11,058 nucleotides of DNA from Zeimonas sp035303885 (GTDB lineage Bacteria > Pseudomonadota > Gammaproteobacteria > Burkholderiales > Burkholderiaceae_E). The notes under the pieces were generated by a model. The model did no database searches. It saw only the letters and a list, made by a program, of their open reading frames with translations, and had not been told where the DNA came from. The stretch covers positions 1 to 11,058 of the forward strand of contig DATGRE010000323.1 of the NCBI GenBank assembly GCA_035303885.1, written 5' to 3'. Made by a program: the position numbers and the translations under genes. Position 1 is the first letter of the stretch. Every line of letters begins with the position of its first letter. Below, in pieces: positions 1 to 6,877 of this stretch.

Positions 1-2
1 CC

Positions 3-137
3 GATTCGATCGTCAATCTCGCCTTCGGGCTGACGCTGGGCGCGGTGGCGGTGGCCTTCGCGCTGTCCTTCGGGCTCGGCGGGCGCGAGCCGGCAGGGCG
101 CCTGCTCGAGCACTGGCTCTCGAAGCTGCGGCGCTGA
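3..137 (+). CDS. C-terminal fragment of a membrane protein, mechanosensitive-channel/CmpX-like (partial)
   Basis: Only the last 44 codons and the TGA stop are in the window; the gene begins upstream. The fragment starts in a hydrophobic helix rich in Ala, Val, Leu and Phe, followed by the motif FGLGGREPAGRLLEHW and a short basic tail ending KLRR. A transmembrane helix leading into F-G-L-G-G-R-x-x-A is characteristic of the conserved TM-helix repeat found in MscS-related and CmpX-like proteins. I therefore infer an inner-membrane protein of that group. The family call rests on this short tail alone. The gene converges on the DUF4124-glutaredoxin gene, with 41 nt between the stops. Confidence 0.55.
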   Translation, partial: DSIVNLAFGLTLGAVAVAFALSFGLGGREPAGRLLEHWLSKLRR

Positions 138-162
138 CCCGGCGGCGAGCCGGCGATGCGCT

Positions 163-178
163 GCGCGCTTCGGCGCGC
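163..178. terminator. UUCG-loop hairpin between convergent genes
   Basis: A perfect 6-bp stem GCGCGC/GCGCGC closes a TTCG loop, giving a C(UUCG)G tetraloop on the + strand, one of the most stable RNA loops. It sits 25 nt after the left-edge gene's stop and directly abuts the stop of the convergent gene (TGA at 181-179). A second small hairpin, CCGGC-GGCGA-GCCGG, lies at 139-153. Neither strand shows a T-run, so intrinsic termination is plausible but not proven. Confidence 0.45.
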
Positions 179-907
179 TCAAAAGCGGATCGGATTCGGA
201 CCGGTGCGGAACGAGGCGGGCGAGAGCAGGCTGTCGATGTCGCTCGCGGAGGCGGCCGGCTCGGTCGCTCGTTCCGCTGCGGATGCGTCGGGTGGGCTCG
301 TCGGGCGGCCGGCCACGTCTTGCGGCGCCCGCAGCGGGACGATCCGGCCGGGCTTGCGTCCGGCAGGGAGCATCGACGCCTTCGGGTAGCCGGTCGCATC
401 GAGGGCGCGATCCCAGCCGCCCGCCTCGTAGCCGATTAGCCGCTCGGGACCGATCGATGCCGTGGGGAACAGCGTCCGCTCGAAGCCGAGCGCGTGGAAG
501 GCCTGCGCGTCCTCGGCGTCGATCACGCGCTTCTCGACGTACGGAACGCCGCGGCGCGCGAGATGCGCGCGCGCGGCGTCGCACGGCTCGCATTGCGGCG
601 ACGTGTACAGCGTGACCGGGTAGCGGGCCGCGGCCGAGCGTAGCGCCCACGGCAGCGTCGGATCGCCGATCGACGGTGCGGCGGGCCGCGCCGACACCGA
701 CTGGGTGCGCACCGCCCCCTGCTCGGGCAGCGGCGGGCGGTCGCTGTAGTGCACGCGGCCTTTCGCGTCGACCCACTTGATCGGCGCGTTGCCCGCGCCG
801 GACGAGGGCGGTGCGGCCCACGCCCAGCTTGGGCCCAGTACGGCGAGCGAGAACGAAACGGCGGCGTAGACGGCCGGCCGCACGACGCGACGCGACGCGG
901 CCGGCAT
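179..907 (-). CDS. Secreted DUF4124-glutaredoxin fusion protein
   Basis: The product is 242 aa. Residues 1-31 look like a Sec signal peptide: basic RR..R, a hydrophobic stretch, then A-W-A before APPS. Residues about 42-60 (IKWVDAKGRVHYSDRPP) match the DUF4124 pattern. Residues about 97-165 are glutaredoxin/thioredoxin-like, beginning VTLYTSPQCEPC, with a redox pair C106/C109 and a probable cis-proline at P148 (FPTA). The last ~60 residues are Ala/Pro/Ser-rich and probably disordered. I infer a periplasmic thiol-disulfide protein; its substrate is unknown. The ATG at 907 is chosen because it places the signal peptide at the N-terminus. An in-frame ATG at 949 would add 14 residues and overlap prlC. 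No clear ribosome-binding site precedes either. It lies 16 nt behind prlC and probably shares its transcript. Confidence 0.82.
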   Translation of the reverse strand: MPAASRRVVRPAVYAAVSFSLAVLGPSWAWAAPPSSGAGNAPIKWVDAKGRVHYSDRPPLPEQGAVRTQSVSARPAAPSIGDPTLPWALRSAAARYPVTLYTSPQCEPCDAARAHLARRGVPYVEKRVIDAEDAQAFHALGFERTLFPTASIGPERLIGYEAGGWDRALDATGYPKASMLPAGRKPGRIVPLRAPQDVAGRPTSPPDASAAERATEPAASASDIDSLLSPASFRTGPNPIRF

Positions 908-923
908 GCCGCGGGGGCTTAGG

Positions 924-3074
924 CTACGACGGTGGCGAGGAGTGGACATGGGACGGCTCGGCGACGGCAGTCTCGACCATCCCATTGTGTCGCAGCAACG
1001 CATCCATTTCGGGGTCGCGTCCCCTGAACGCCCGGAACGAGTCGATGGCCGGTCGGCTGCCGCCCACGGCGAGGATTTCGTCGAGGAAGCGCTGTCCCGT
1101 GCGCGCGACGCTCGCCGCCGGGTCGGGCTCGCGCATCGCTTCCTCGAAGGCGGCGTAGGCGTCCGCCGACAGCACCTCGGCCCACTTGTAGCTGTAGTAG
1201 CCCGCCGCGTAGCCGCCGGCGAAGATGTGCGAGAAGCTGTTCTGGAAGCGATTCCACGCGGGCGGCGCAATCACCGCCACCTCGTCGCGCACCTCGTCGA
1301 GCAGCTGTTGCACCGTCTTCGCGCCGCCCGGCTCGTATTCGCTGTGCAGCCGCATGTCGAAGAGCGCGAATTCGATCTGGCGCAGCGTCATCATGCCGCT
1401 CTGGAAATTCTTGGCGGCGAGCATGCGGTCGAACAGCGCCCTCGGAATCGGCTCCCCGGTGTCGACGTGCTCGCTCATCGATTCGACGATCTCCCATTCC
1501 CAGCAGAAGTTCTCCATGAACTGGCTGGGCAGCTCGACCGCGTCCCATTCGACGCCGGCGATGCCCGAGACGCCGAGATCGTCGACGCGCGTGAGCAGGT
1601 GGTGCAGTCCGTGTCCGAACTCGTGGAACAGCGTGGTGACGTCGTCGTGCGTGAGCAGCGCCGGACGTGCGCCCACCGGCGGCTGGAAATTGCAGGTGAG
1701 GTAGGCCACCGGCGTCTGCAGCGACCCGTCGCGCCGGCGGCGCGAGCGTGCATCGTCCATCCACGCACCGGGGCGCTTCGATTCGCGCGCATAAAGGTCC
1801 GTGTAGAACTGTCCGATCAGCTCGCCGTCGCGTTCCACGCGGAAGAAGCGCACGTCGGGGTGCCACACCGGGGCTTCGTCGGGCGCGATGCGCACCGAGA
1901 ACAGGCGCTCGACGAGGCGGAACAGTCCGTCGAGCACGCGCGGCAGCTGGAAATACTGCTTGACCTCCCGATCGGAGAACGCGTAGCGCGCCTCCTTGAG
2001 CTTCTCGCTCGCCCAGGCGAGATCCCACGCTTGCGGATCGGGCAGGGACAGATCGCGCGCCGCGAACTCGCGCAGCTCGTCGAGGTCGCGCTGCGCGAAG
2101 GGGCGCGCGCGCGCGGCGAGCTCGCGCAGGAACCGCTTCACCTCGTCGGGCGACGCGGCCATCTTCGGCACCAGCGAGACCTCGGCGAAGTTCGCGTAGC
2201 CGAGCAGCCGCGCCTCCTCGGCGCGCAGCGCGAGCAGCTCGTCGATGATCGGCTCGTTGTCGAGCTCGAGCGCGCGCTCTCCTTCGGGAGCGACCGCGCC
2301 TTTCGAGGCGCGCGTCACGTAGGCGCGATACATCTCGTGGCGCAGCGTGCGGTCGTACGCATACTGCATCACCGGGAAATACGACGGGAACTGCAGCGTG
2401 AATTTCCAGCCGTCGATGCCGTCGCGGCGCGCGGCCTCCCGCGCCGCCTCGCGCGCGTCGTCGGGCAGGCCGTCGAGCTGCGCCTCGTCGGTGACGATCT
2501 TCACGTAGGCGTTCGTCGCGTCGAGCACGTTTTCGGAAAACTTCTGCGCGAGCGCCGCCTGTCGCTGCTGGATCTCGGCGAAGCGCTCGCGCGCCGGCGA
2601 CTCCAGCTCGGCGCCGCCCAGCCGGAAGTCGCGCAGCGCGTTCTCGACGATGCGCCTGCGCGCGGGGGTCAGCGAGGCGAACTCGTCGGACGCCGCATAG
2701 CGCCGGTATTTCTCGAACAGCGCCCGGTTCTGGCCGAGCTCGGTCCAGAACTCGGTGACCTTCGGCAGGTTGGCGTTGTACGCCTCGCGCAGCTCCGGCG
2801 TATCGGCGACCGAGTTCAGGTGCCCGACCATGCCCCATGCGCGGCCGAGCCGCTCGGTCGCGTCCTCGAGCGGTTCGATGAAGGCATCCCAGGTGAGCGG
2901 CGTGCCGGCATCGGTGACGTGCTCGAGCGTCGCGCGTGCCTCGGCGATCAGCCGGTCGATCGCCGGTGCGACGTGCTCGGGGGAGAAATCGGCGAAGCGC
3001 GGCAGCCCGGAGAAGTCGAGCAGCGGGTTCGATGCTTCGTTCTCCAGGCGATCGGTACTGCGGTCGGCGGACAT
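924..3074 (-). CDS. prlC: Oligopeptidase A, M3-family zinc metallopeptidase
   Basis: The product is 716 aa, within the usual length of oligopeptidase A (about 680-700). These cytoplasmic zinc peptidases degrade short peptides, including cleaved signal peptides. The zinc motif HEFGH lies at 484-488, with H484 and H488 as ligands and E485 as the catalytic base. The third ligand is E514 in VELPSQFMENF, spaced as in thimet oligopeptidase plus one residue. Other M3 landmarks are YLTCNFQPPVG near 458, the aromatic ENFCWEW near 521, and the Gly/Tyr-rich segment FAGGYAAGYYSYKWAE near 618-633. There is no signal peptide. The ATG at 3074 is preceded by AGGAAA about 11 nt upstream. It begins 42 nt after the folD stop and is probably co-transcribed with it. 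All key residues are intact. Dcp is a relative, but sequence and length favour PrlC. Confidence 0.95.
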   Translation of the reverse strand: MSADRSTDRLENEASNPLLDFSGLPRFADFSPEHVAPAIDRLIAEARATLEHVTDAGTPLTWDAFIEPLEDATERLGRAWGMVGHLNSVADTPELREAYNANLPKVTEFWTELGQNRALFEKYRRYAASDEFASLTPARRRIVENALRDFRLGGAELESPARERFAEIQQRQAALAQKFSENVLDATNAYVKIVTDEAQLDGLPDDAREAAREAARRDGIDGWKFTLQFPSYFPVMQYAYDRTLRHEMYRAYVTRASKGAVAPEGERALELDNEPIIDELLALRAEEARLLGYANFAEVSLVPKMAASPDEVKRFLRELAARARPFAQRDLDELREFAARDLSLPDPQAWDLAWASEKLKEARYAFSDREVKQYFQLPRVLDGLFRLVERLFSVRIAPDEAPVWHPDVRFFRVERDGELIGQFYTDLYARESKRPGAWMDDARSRRRRDGSLQTPVAYLTCNFQPPVGARPALLTHDDVTTLFHEFGHGLHHLLTRVDDLGVSGIAGVEWDAVELPSQFMENFCWEWEIVESMSEHVDTGEPIPRALFDRMLAAKNFQSGMMTLRQIEFALFDMRLHSEYEPGGAKTVQQLLDEVRDEVAVIAPPAWNRFQNSFSHIFAGGYAAGYYSYKWAEVLSADAYAAFEEAMREPDPAASVARTGQRFLDEILAVGGSRPAIDSFRAFRGRDPEMDALLRHNGMVETAVAEPSHVHSSPPS

Positions 3075-3116
3075 CGTGTTCTGCGTTTTCCTGCTGGAAG
3101 AGGGAGGCTGCGCGCG

Positions 3117-3989
3117 TCAGGTGCGTGCGCCCGCGGCGCGCGCCTGCCTGCGTTCGGCGGCCTCGATCGTGTTCACGAGCAGCATCGCGCGCGTCATCGG
3201 GCCGACGCCTCCCGGCACCGGTGTGATCCACGACGCGACGCGGCTCGCCGATTCGAAATCGACGTCGCCGCACAGGCGGCCGTTCTCGTCGCGGTTCATG
3301 CCGACGTCGATGACGATCGCACCGGGCTTGATCATGTCGCCGCGGATCATGCGCGCGCGGCCCACCGCCGCGACGAGCACGTCCGCGCGGCGCGTGTGCG
3401 CGGCGAGATCGCGCGTGCGGCTGTGACAGACGGTGACCGTGGCATCGGCCTGCAGCAGCATCATCGCCTGCGGCTTGCCGACGATGTTGCTGCGCCCGAC
3501 CACCACCGCCTCGGCACCGCGCAGCTGCGCGCCGGCGTGCTCGAGCAGCCGCATCACGCCGTAGGGGGTGCAGGGGCGAAAGCCCGGCTGCCCGGTCATC
3601 AGCGCCCCGGCGCTCGCCACGTGGAAACCGTCGACGTCCTTCGACGGCGAGATCGTCTCGATCACGGTGAACGGATCGATCTGCGGCGGCAGCGGCAGCT
3701 GCACGAGAATGCCGTCGATCGAATCGTCGTCGTTCAGCGCCCGGATGCGCGCGAGCAAGGCCTGCTGCGTCGTCTCGGCCGGCAGCCGATCGAGCGTCGA
3801 GCGGATGCCGGCTTCCTCGCAGTCCTTGACCTTGTTGCGCACGTAGATCGCCGAGCCCGGATCGTCGCCGACGAGGATCACCGCCAGGCCGGGCGCGCGC
3901 CCGTCGGAAGCCAGCTTCGCCACGCGCTGCGCCACGTCGGCGCGGATCGATTTCGCCAATGCGGCGCCGTCGAGAATCTTTGCGCTCAT
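3117..3989 (-). CDS. folD: Bifunctional methylenetetrahydrofolate dehydrogenase / methenyltetrahydrofolate cyclohydrolase
   Basis: The product is 290 aa, the standard FolD length. It interconverts 5,10-methylene-, 5,10-methenyl- and 10-formyl-tetrahydrofolate using NADP, supplying one-carbon units for purines and formyl-Met. The catalytic segment YVRNKVK carries Y49 and K53, equivalent to E. coli Y50/K54. The folate-site motif KDVDGF (with D120) and FRPCTP follow. The dinucleotide-binding motif GRSNIVGKP is at 165-173, and the C-terminal signature PGGVGPMT begins at 259. The start at 3989 gives the canonical MSAKILDG N-terminus; the frame stays open 39 codons further upstream, but FolD does not extend there. 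No strong Shine-Dalgarno is visible. It is the first gene of the leftward folD-prlC-DUF4124 cluster and is divergent from the tRNA pair. Confidence 0.97.
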   Translation of the reverse strand: MSAKILDGAALAKSIRADVAQRVAKLASDGRAPGLAVILVGDDPGSAIYVRNKVKDCEEAGIRSTLDRLPAETTQQALLARIRALNDDDSIDGILVQLPLPPQIDPFTVIETISPSKDVDGFHVASAGALMTGQPGFRPCTPYGVMRLLEHAGAQLRGAEAVVVGRSNIVGKPQAMMLLQADATVTVCHSRTRDLAAHTRRADVLVAAVGRARMIRGDMIKPGAIVIDVGMNRDENGRLCGDVDFESASRVASWITPVPGGVGPMTRAMLLVNTIEAAERRQARAAGART

Positions 3990-4063
3990 CTTCGGAAAGG
4001 GAGGTCGAGGACCGGAAAGGGAGTCGGCGAAGCGAAGCCGCGAGCGACATGCCGCCGGGTGCG

Positions 4064-4093
4064 AATCGAGTCTAGCACGCAGGCGCGCGTCAA
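4064..4093 (-). promoter_or_regulatory. Candidate folD promoter (weak)
   Basis: Read on the - strand, TTGACG (4093-4088) followed by 18 nt and TCGATT (4069-4064) gives a good -35 and a poor -10. An overlapping TAGACT (4074-4069) is a better -10 but is only 13 nt from that -35. The position, upstream of folD and back-to-back with the tRNA promoter, is sensible. The exact elements are uncertain. Confidence 0.3.
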
Positions 4094-4094
4094 C

Positions 4095-4124
4095 TTGCGC
4101 GCCCAAGGCTGCGTGGCCTATACT
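4095..4124 (+). promoter_or_regulatory. Promoter of the tRNA-Ala/tRNA-Glu unit
   Basis: TTGCGC (4095-4100), an 18-nt spacer and TATACT (4119-4124) form a near-consensus sigma-70 promoter that starts transcription about 7 nt before tRNA-Ala. The stretch just after the -10, CTCGGGC, is GC-rich. Such a discriminator is typical of stable-RNA promoters under stringent control; that regulation is inferred. Confidence 0.65.
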
Positions 4125-4137
4125 CTCGGGCTCTTCT

Positions 4138-4213
<76 letters not shown>

Positions 4214-4219
4214 GATCCG

Positions 4220-4295
4220 GTCCCGTTCGTCTAGAGGCCTAGGACACGACCCTTTCACGGTCGGTACAGGGGTTCGAATCCCCTACGGGACGCCA
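4220..4295 (+). tRNA. tRNA-Glu (anticodon TTC)
   Basis: The gene is 76 nt. Acceptor GTCCCGT pairs perfectly with ACGGGAC, followed by discriminator G and an encoded CCA. The anticodon stem CGACC/GGTCG encloses loop CTTTCAC, giving anticodon TTC for GAA/GAG. The T loop is TTCGAAT. It is transcribed with tRNA-Ala from the same promoter. No terminator is visible after it; the guanidine riboswitch begins only 36 nt downstream. Confidence 0.98.
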
Positions 4296-4331
4296 CCTTT
4301 CCTTTCCCTGCACCCGAACACACGGGGCGAA

Positions 4332-4380
4332 AGCGGGGACGGCCCCGCTCCTGCGATTCCTTTCCGGGGGACGACCCCCG
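4332..4380 (+). promoter_or_regulatory. Guanidine-II (mini-ykkC) riboswitch upstream of gdx
   Basis: There are two GC-rich hairpins in tandem. P1 is AGCGGGG/CCCCGCT (4332-4338 with 4343-4349) closing the loop ACGG. P2 is CGGGGG/CCCCCG (4365-4370 with 4375-4380) closing the loop ACGA. Two stems with ACGR loops joined by a short linker, here 15 nt, define the mini-ykkC class. In this class guanidinium bound in each loop favours loop-loop pairing and turns translation on. The exporter's Shine-Dalgarno GGAGG lies at 4390-4394, ten nt after P2. The linker CCTTT (4359-4363) can pair with GGAGG (two G-U pairs), a plausible off-state; that pairing is inference. The downstream guanidinium exporter is exactly the expected target. 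Confidence 0.9.
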
Positions 4381-4399
4381 CGTCGTTGCGGAGGTCGTC

Positions 4400-4717
4400 G
4401 TGGCTTGGCTCGTTCTCTTCGTCGCCGGCTTGTTCGAGGTCGCGTGGGCGATCGGCCTGAAGTACACCGAAGGTTTCACGCGGCCGTGGCCCACCGCGGG
4501 AACGGTCGCCGCGATGATCGTCAGCGTCGTCCTGCTGGGCGTGGCGATGCGCAGCCTGCCGGTGGGCACCGCCTACGCGGTCTGGACCGGCATCGGCGCG
4601 GTCGGAACGGTCGTGCTCGGCATCGTGCTGTTCGGCGAATCGGCCGAGCTCGTGCGGCTGGTCTGCGTGGGGCTGATCATCGCAGGGATCATCGGGTTGA
4701 AGCTCGTTTCGCCGTAG
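4400..4717 (+). CDS. gdx: Guanidinium exporter, SMR family (Gdx/SugE)
   Basis: The product is 105 aa with four hydrophobic helices (about 2-20, 33-52, 57-80, 84-103), the standard small multidrug resistance architecture. Members work as antiparallel inner-membrane dimers that exchange protons for cations. The Gdx-subtype signature is complete: G10, E13 (proton/substrate site), W16, the GLKYTEGFTR loop (19-28), S42, Y59 and W62 in TAYAVWTG. These match the guanidinium-export branch rather than EmrE-type drug pumps. The start is GTG at 4400, preceded by GGAGG at 4390-4394 with a 5-nt spacer; no ATG fits. The guanidine-II riboswitch immediately upstream supports the substrate independently. It converges with the EAL gene, with 74 nt between stops. 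Confidence 0.95.
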   Translation: MAWLVLFVAGLFEVAWAIGLKYTEGFTRPWPTAGTVAAMIVSVVLLGVAMRSLPVGTAYAVWTGIGAVGTVVLGIVLFGESAELVRLVCVGLIIAGIIGLKLVSP

Positions 4718-4736
4718 CGTGAGGGCGTGCGGAGCG

Positions 4737-4749
4737 GCGGCCGGGCCGC
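4737..4749. terminator. Weak hairpin between convergent gdx and EAL genes
   Basis: GCGGC-CGG-GCCGC forms a 5-bp stem with a 3-nt loop in the 74-nt gap between two convergent stops. A direct repeat CGACGCTGCG follows twice. There is no T-tract on either strand, so this is only a weak candidate. Confidence 0.22.
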
Positions 4750-4791
4750 GGCGACGCTGCGCTCGACGCTGCGCCGTTCCTGCCGCGACGA

Positions 4792-6594
4792 CTACGAGTC
4801 GACCAGCACGATGCGGCGCGCGACCGGCTCGTCTCCCGGAACGATCAGCCGGCGCTCGCCGAGCGGCGCCTCCTGCGAAGCCGCGTGCTGCGATGCGGGC
4901 GACGATGCGAGCGGCGACGGCAGCACCAGCGTGCGCACCGCGTCGGCGGACATCGGGTGCGAGAACAGGAATCCCTGCGCTTCGTCGCAACCGCTGGCGC
5001 GCAGGCGCTCGAGCTGCTCGGCGGTCTCGACGCCTTCCGCGATCACCTTCATGCGAAGGGCACGCGACAGCGAGACCACCGCGTCGACGATGCCGTCCGA
5101 GCCGCCTCCGGTGGCGAGCTCGTGCACGATCGAACGATCGATCTTCAGTGCGCGCACCGGCATCCGCGACAGCTGCGCGAGGTTCGAGTAGCCGGTGCCG
5201 AAGTCGTCGACGTGCAGCCGGAAGCCGAGTGCCACGATCTGCGCGATCGTTCTCACCGCGCGGTCGCTGTCGCCGGACAGCGCCTGCTCGGTGACCTCGA
5301 GCTCGAGCCAGAAGGGCAGTTCGGGGTCGCGCACGACGAGCTCGCGAAGCAGCGGCACGAAACGCGGGTCGTGCAACTGCACGGCCGACACGTTCACCGC
5401 GACCGGATAGCGCAGTCCCGCTTTGCGCCACTGCAGGCTCTGATGCGCGGCGGCGCGCAGCACCCATTCGCCGAGGGTGACGATGAATCCGGTGCGCTCG
5501 GCCGAGGCGATGATCTCGGCCGTGCGTCCGCTGCCCTCGGGTGCGCTCCAGCGCAGCAGCGCCTCGACGCCGGTGACGGTTCCCTGCGCCAGCGCCATCT
5601 TCGGTTGGTAGTGCAGCTCGAACTCGCGCCGTTCGAACGCATGGCACAGGTCCTGCAGCGACGGTCCGCTGCCTTCGTCGATCAGCTGCGTCGCGCGCCG
5701 TGCGGACACGCGAGTGCCGGCGCCGGCGGGTGCGGCGACCCGCGACGGTTGCGGACGCGCGCTGCGCGCGACGCTGCGCCCGACGCACAGCATCTCGGGT
5801 TCGCCGGTGCGCGAGATGCTGTGCCGGAACTCGGCTTCGATCCACACCAGGCGTCCGCTCTTCTCGCGCACGCGCAGCAGCGCGGGTGGTGCATTCGCCT
5901 CGCTGCGCGCCGCGTGGACCGCCGCGAGCAGCGTCGGCAGGTCGTCCTCGTGCACCAGTTCGCGCCCCTGCCGGCCGATCAGTTCCTGCCGCGAGTAGCC
6001 GATCAGCTCGAGCAGTGCGGGCGACGCGTACCGCACCACTCCGTCGGCGTCGTGCAGCGAGACGAGGTCGCTCTCGTCGCTGTCGAGCATCTGCCATTCG
6101 CCGCCGCCTGCGTCGGAGGCGAGCGTTGCCGGCGCTTCGGTCCGCCGCATTCCGAAAGCGTCCCCAAGCGAGAGCCGATGCCGCGCATGGAACGCGAGCC
6201 ACGCCAGCAGCGCCGTGCAGGCGACGCCTCCGGCAAAGGCGGCCAGCACGACGTTGCTGCTCCAGGTGTGCGGCGACGCTGGGGTCGACGCGGCCGCGTG
6301 CGACGGCGGCGAGGCGGTGTGCGAAGGCGAGGAGGCGGTGTGCGAAGGCGAGGAGGGCGTGCGCGAAGCCGCGCGGTCCGCCTGCGTCGGCGATCGGCTC
6401 GCCTGCGATGCTTCGTCGCGCCCGATGCTCGCGCGGTCGCCGCCCGCGATCGGTGCGCTCGCCGGCACCGCGTGCGCCGCCGATCCGTCGGTCTGCTCGA
6501 CGCGCGCGGGGCGTTGCGTCGTGGAGGAGTCGTGCAGCGTCAGCGCGGCGGCCGCGACGAGCGACGCAAGCGAAACGAGGACGATGCGCGACAT
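4792..6594 (-). CDS. Membrane-anchored PAS-EAL protein, probable c-di-GMP phosphodiesterase
   Basis: The product is 600 aa. The order is: an N-terminal hydrophobic segment (about 4-20), a Ser/Pro/Thr/Ala/His-rich linker (about 21-110) likely periplasmic, a transmembrane helix (about 113-136), a PAS-like domain (about 168-278), and an EAL domain (about 312-562). The EAL catalytic set is intact: E344-A-L, N401, E433, D463/D464 in DDFGTGYSN, K484, E520, E523 and Q540. Hydrolysis of c-di-GMP to pGpG is therefore expected, controlled by the PAS domain. There is no GGDEF domain. A polar tail of about 38 residues follows the EAL fold. The ATG at 6594 is preceded by AGGA with a 4-nt spacer. A 21-bp tandem repeat lies in the linker. 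No partner gene is adjacent, so the process it controls (motility, biofilm) is unknown. Confidence 0.9.
   Translation of the reverse strand: MSRIVLVSLASLVAAAALTLHDSSTTQRPARVEQTDGSAAHAVPASAPIAGGDRASIGRDEASQASRSPTQADRAASRTPSSPSHTASSPSHTASPPSHAAASTPASPHTWSSNVVLAAFAGGVACTALLAWLAFHARHRLSLGDAFGMRRTEAPATLASDAGGGEWQMLDSDESDLVSLHDADGVVRYASPALLELIGYSRQELIGRQGRELVHEDDLPTLLAAVHAARSEANAPPALLRVREKSGRLVWIEAEFRHSISRTGEPEMLCVGRSVARSARPQPSRVAAPAGAGTRVSARRATQLIDEGSGPSLQDLCHAFERREFELHYQPKMALAQGTVTGVEALLRWSAPEGSGRTAEIIASAERTGFIVTLGEWVLRAAAHQSLQWRKAGLRYPVAVNVSAVQLHDPRFVPLLRELVVRDPELPFWLELEVTEQALSGDSDRAVRTIAQIVALGFRLHVDDFGTGYSNLAQLSRMPVRALKIDRSIVHELATGGGSDGIVDAVVSLSRALRMKVIAEGVETAEQLERLRASGCDEAQGFLFSHPMSADAVRTLVLPSPLASSPASQHAASQEAPLGERRLIVPGDEPVARRIVLVDS
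6299..6361. repeat. Three tandem 21-bp units inside the EAL-protein linker
   Basis: Units at 6299-6319, 6320-6340 and 6341-6361 are near-identical: the first two differ at two positions, and the third differs slightly near its end. Each encodes a 7-residue unit of the type SPSHTAS, at about residues 79-99 of the PAS-EAL protein, between its two hydrophobic segments. The unit is a multiple of three, so copy-number change would keep the frame. Confidence 0.85.
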
Positions 6595-6858
6595 TCGATC
6601 CTAAGCGTTGCGGTTCGCCATCGAATCGATCGCAACGTCTCGGAGAAACGGGAGCGCCGGCGGGTGCGGCGTGCGGTGGTCGTGGGGCGGGAGGGGCGGC
6701 GGCGAGAGCGCCTTCGGCGCGGATGGCATTCGGTGCGGTGTATCGAGCTTCGCGTCGAGGACGCATTCTCGCTGCACTGCGGCGTTCGTGTGTGCGTTCC
6801 TGCGCCCTCGCACGCGGTTTCGCGTCGGGCGGTCGCCGCGCGCCGACGAACGCGGCGC
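6595..6858. other. Intergenic region between aroG and the EAL gene
   Basis: This 264-nt stretch lies upstream of the EAL gene and downstream of aroG, both leftward. Apart from the left arm of the aroG-stop hairpin at 6840-6852, I see no RNA gene and no convincing promoter. A 70-codon GTG-started open frame on the - strand (6601-6813) is Pro- and Arg-rich with mixed third positions, and I do not call it a gene. Confidence 0.5.
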
Positions 6859-6877
6859 TCAGGTCGTTCGTCGGCGC
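6840..6877 (-). terminator. Strong hairpin straddling the aroG stop codon
   Basis: A perfect 13-bp inverted repeat, GCGCCGACGAACG and CGTTCGTCGGCGC on the - strand, has a 12-nt loop. The right genomic arm (6865-6877) encodes the last codons of aroG (RRRT), the TGA stop (6861-6859) lies in the loop, and the left arm (6840-6852) is in the 3' untranslated region. A U-G pair can extend it. No T-run follows, so it may be a terminator, a 3'-end stabiliser or a protein-binding site. Confidence 0.5.

Noticed and set aside
4400..4717. The SMR protein as an EmrE/QacE-type multidrug pump
   Set aside because: The GLKYTEGFTR loop, G10/S42/Y59/W62 set and the guanidine riboswitch all indicate the guanidinium-exporting Gdx branch.
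6299..6361. The tandem repeats as a CRISPR array
   Set aside because: The units are head to tail with no spacers, and they encode an in-frame protein repeat.
6601..6813. A possible 70-codon leftward gene just upstream of the EAL gene
   Set aside because: It has a GTG start, no clear ribosome-binding site, mixed third codon positions and a Pro/His/Arg-rich product resembling nothing known; more likely leader DNA.
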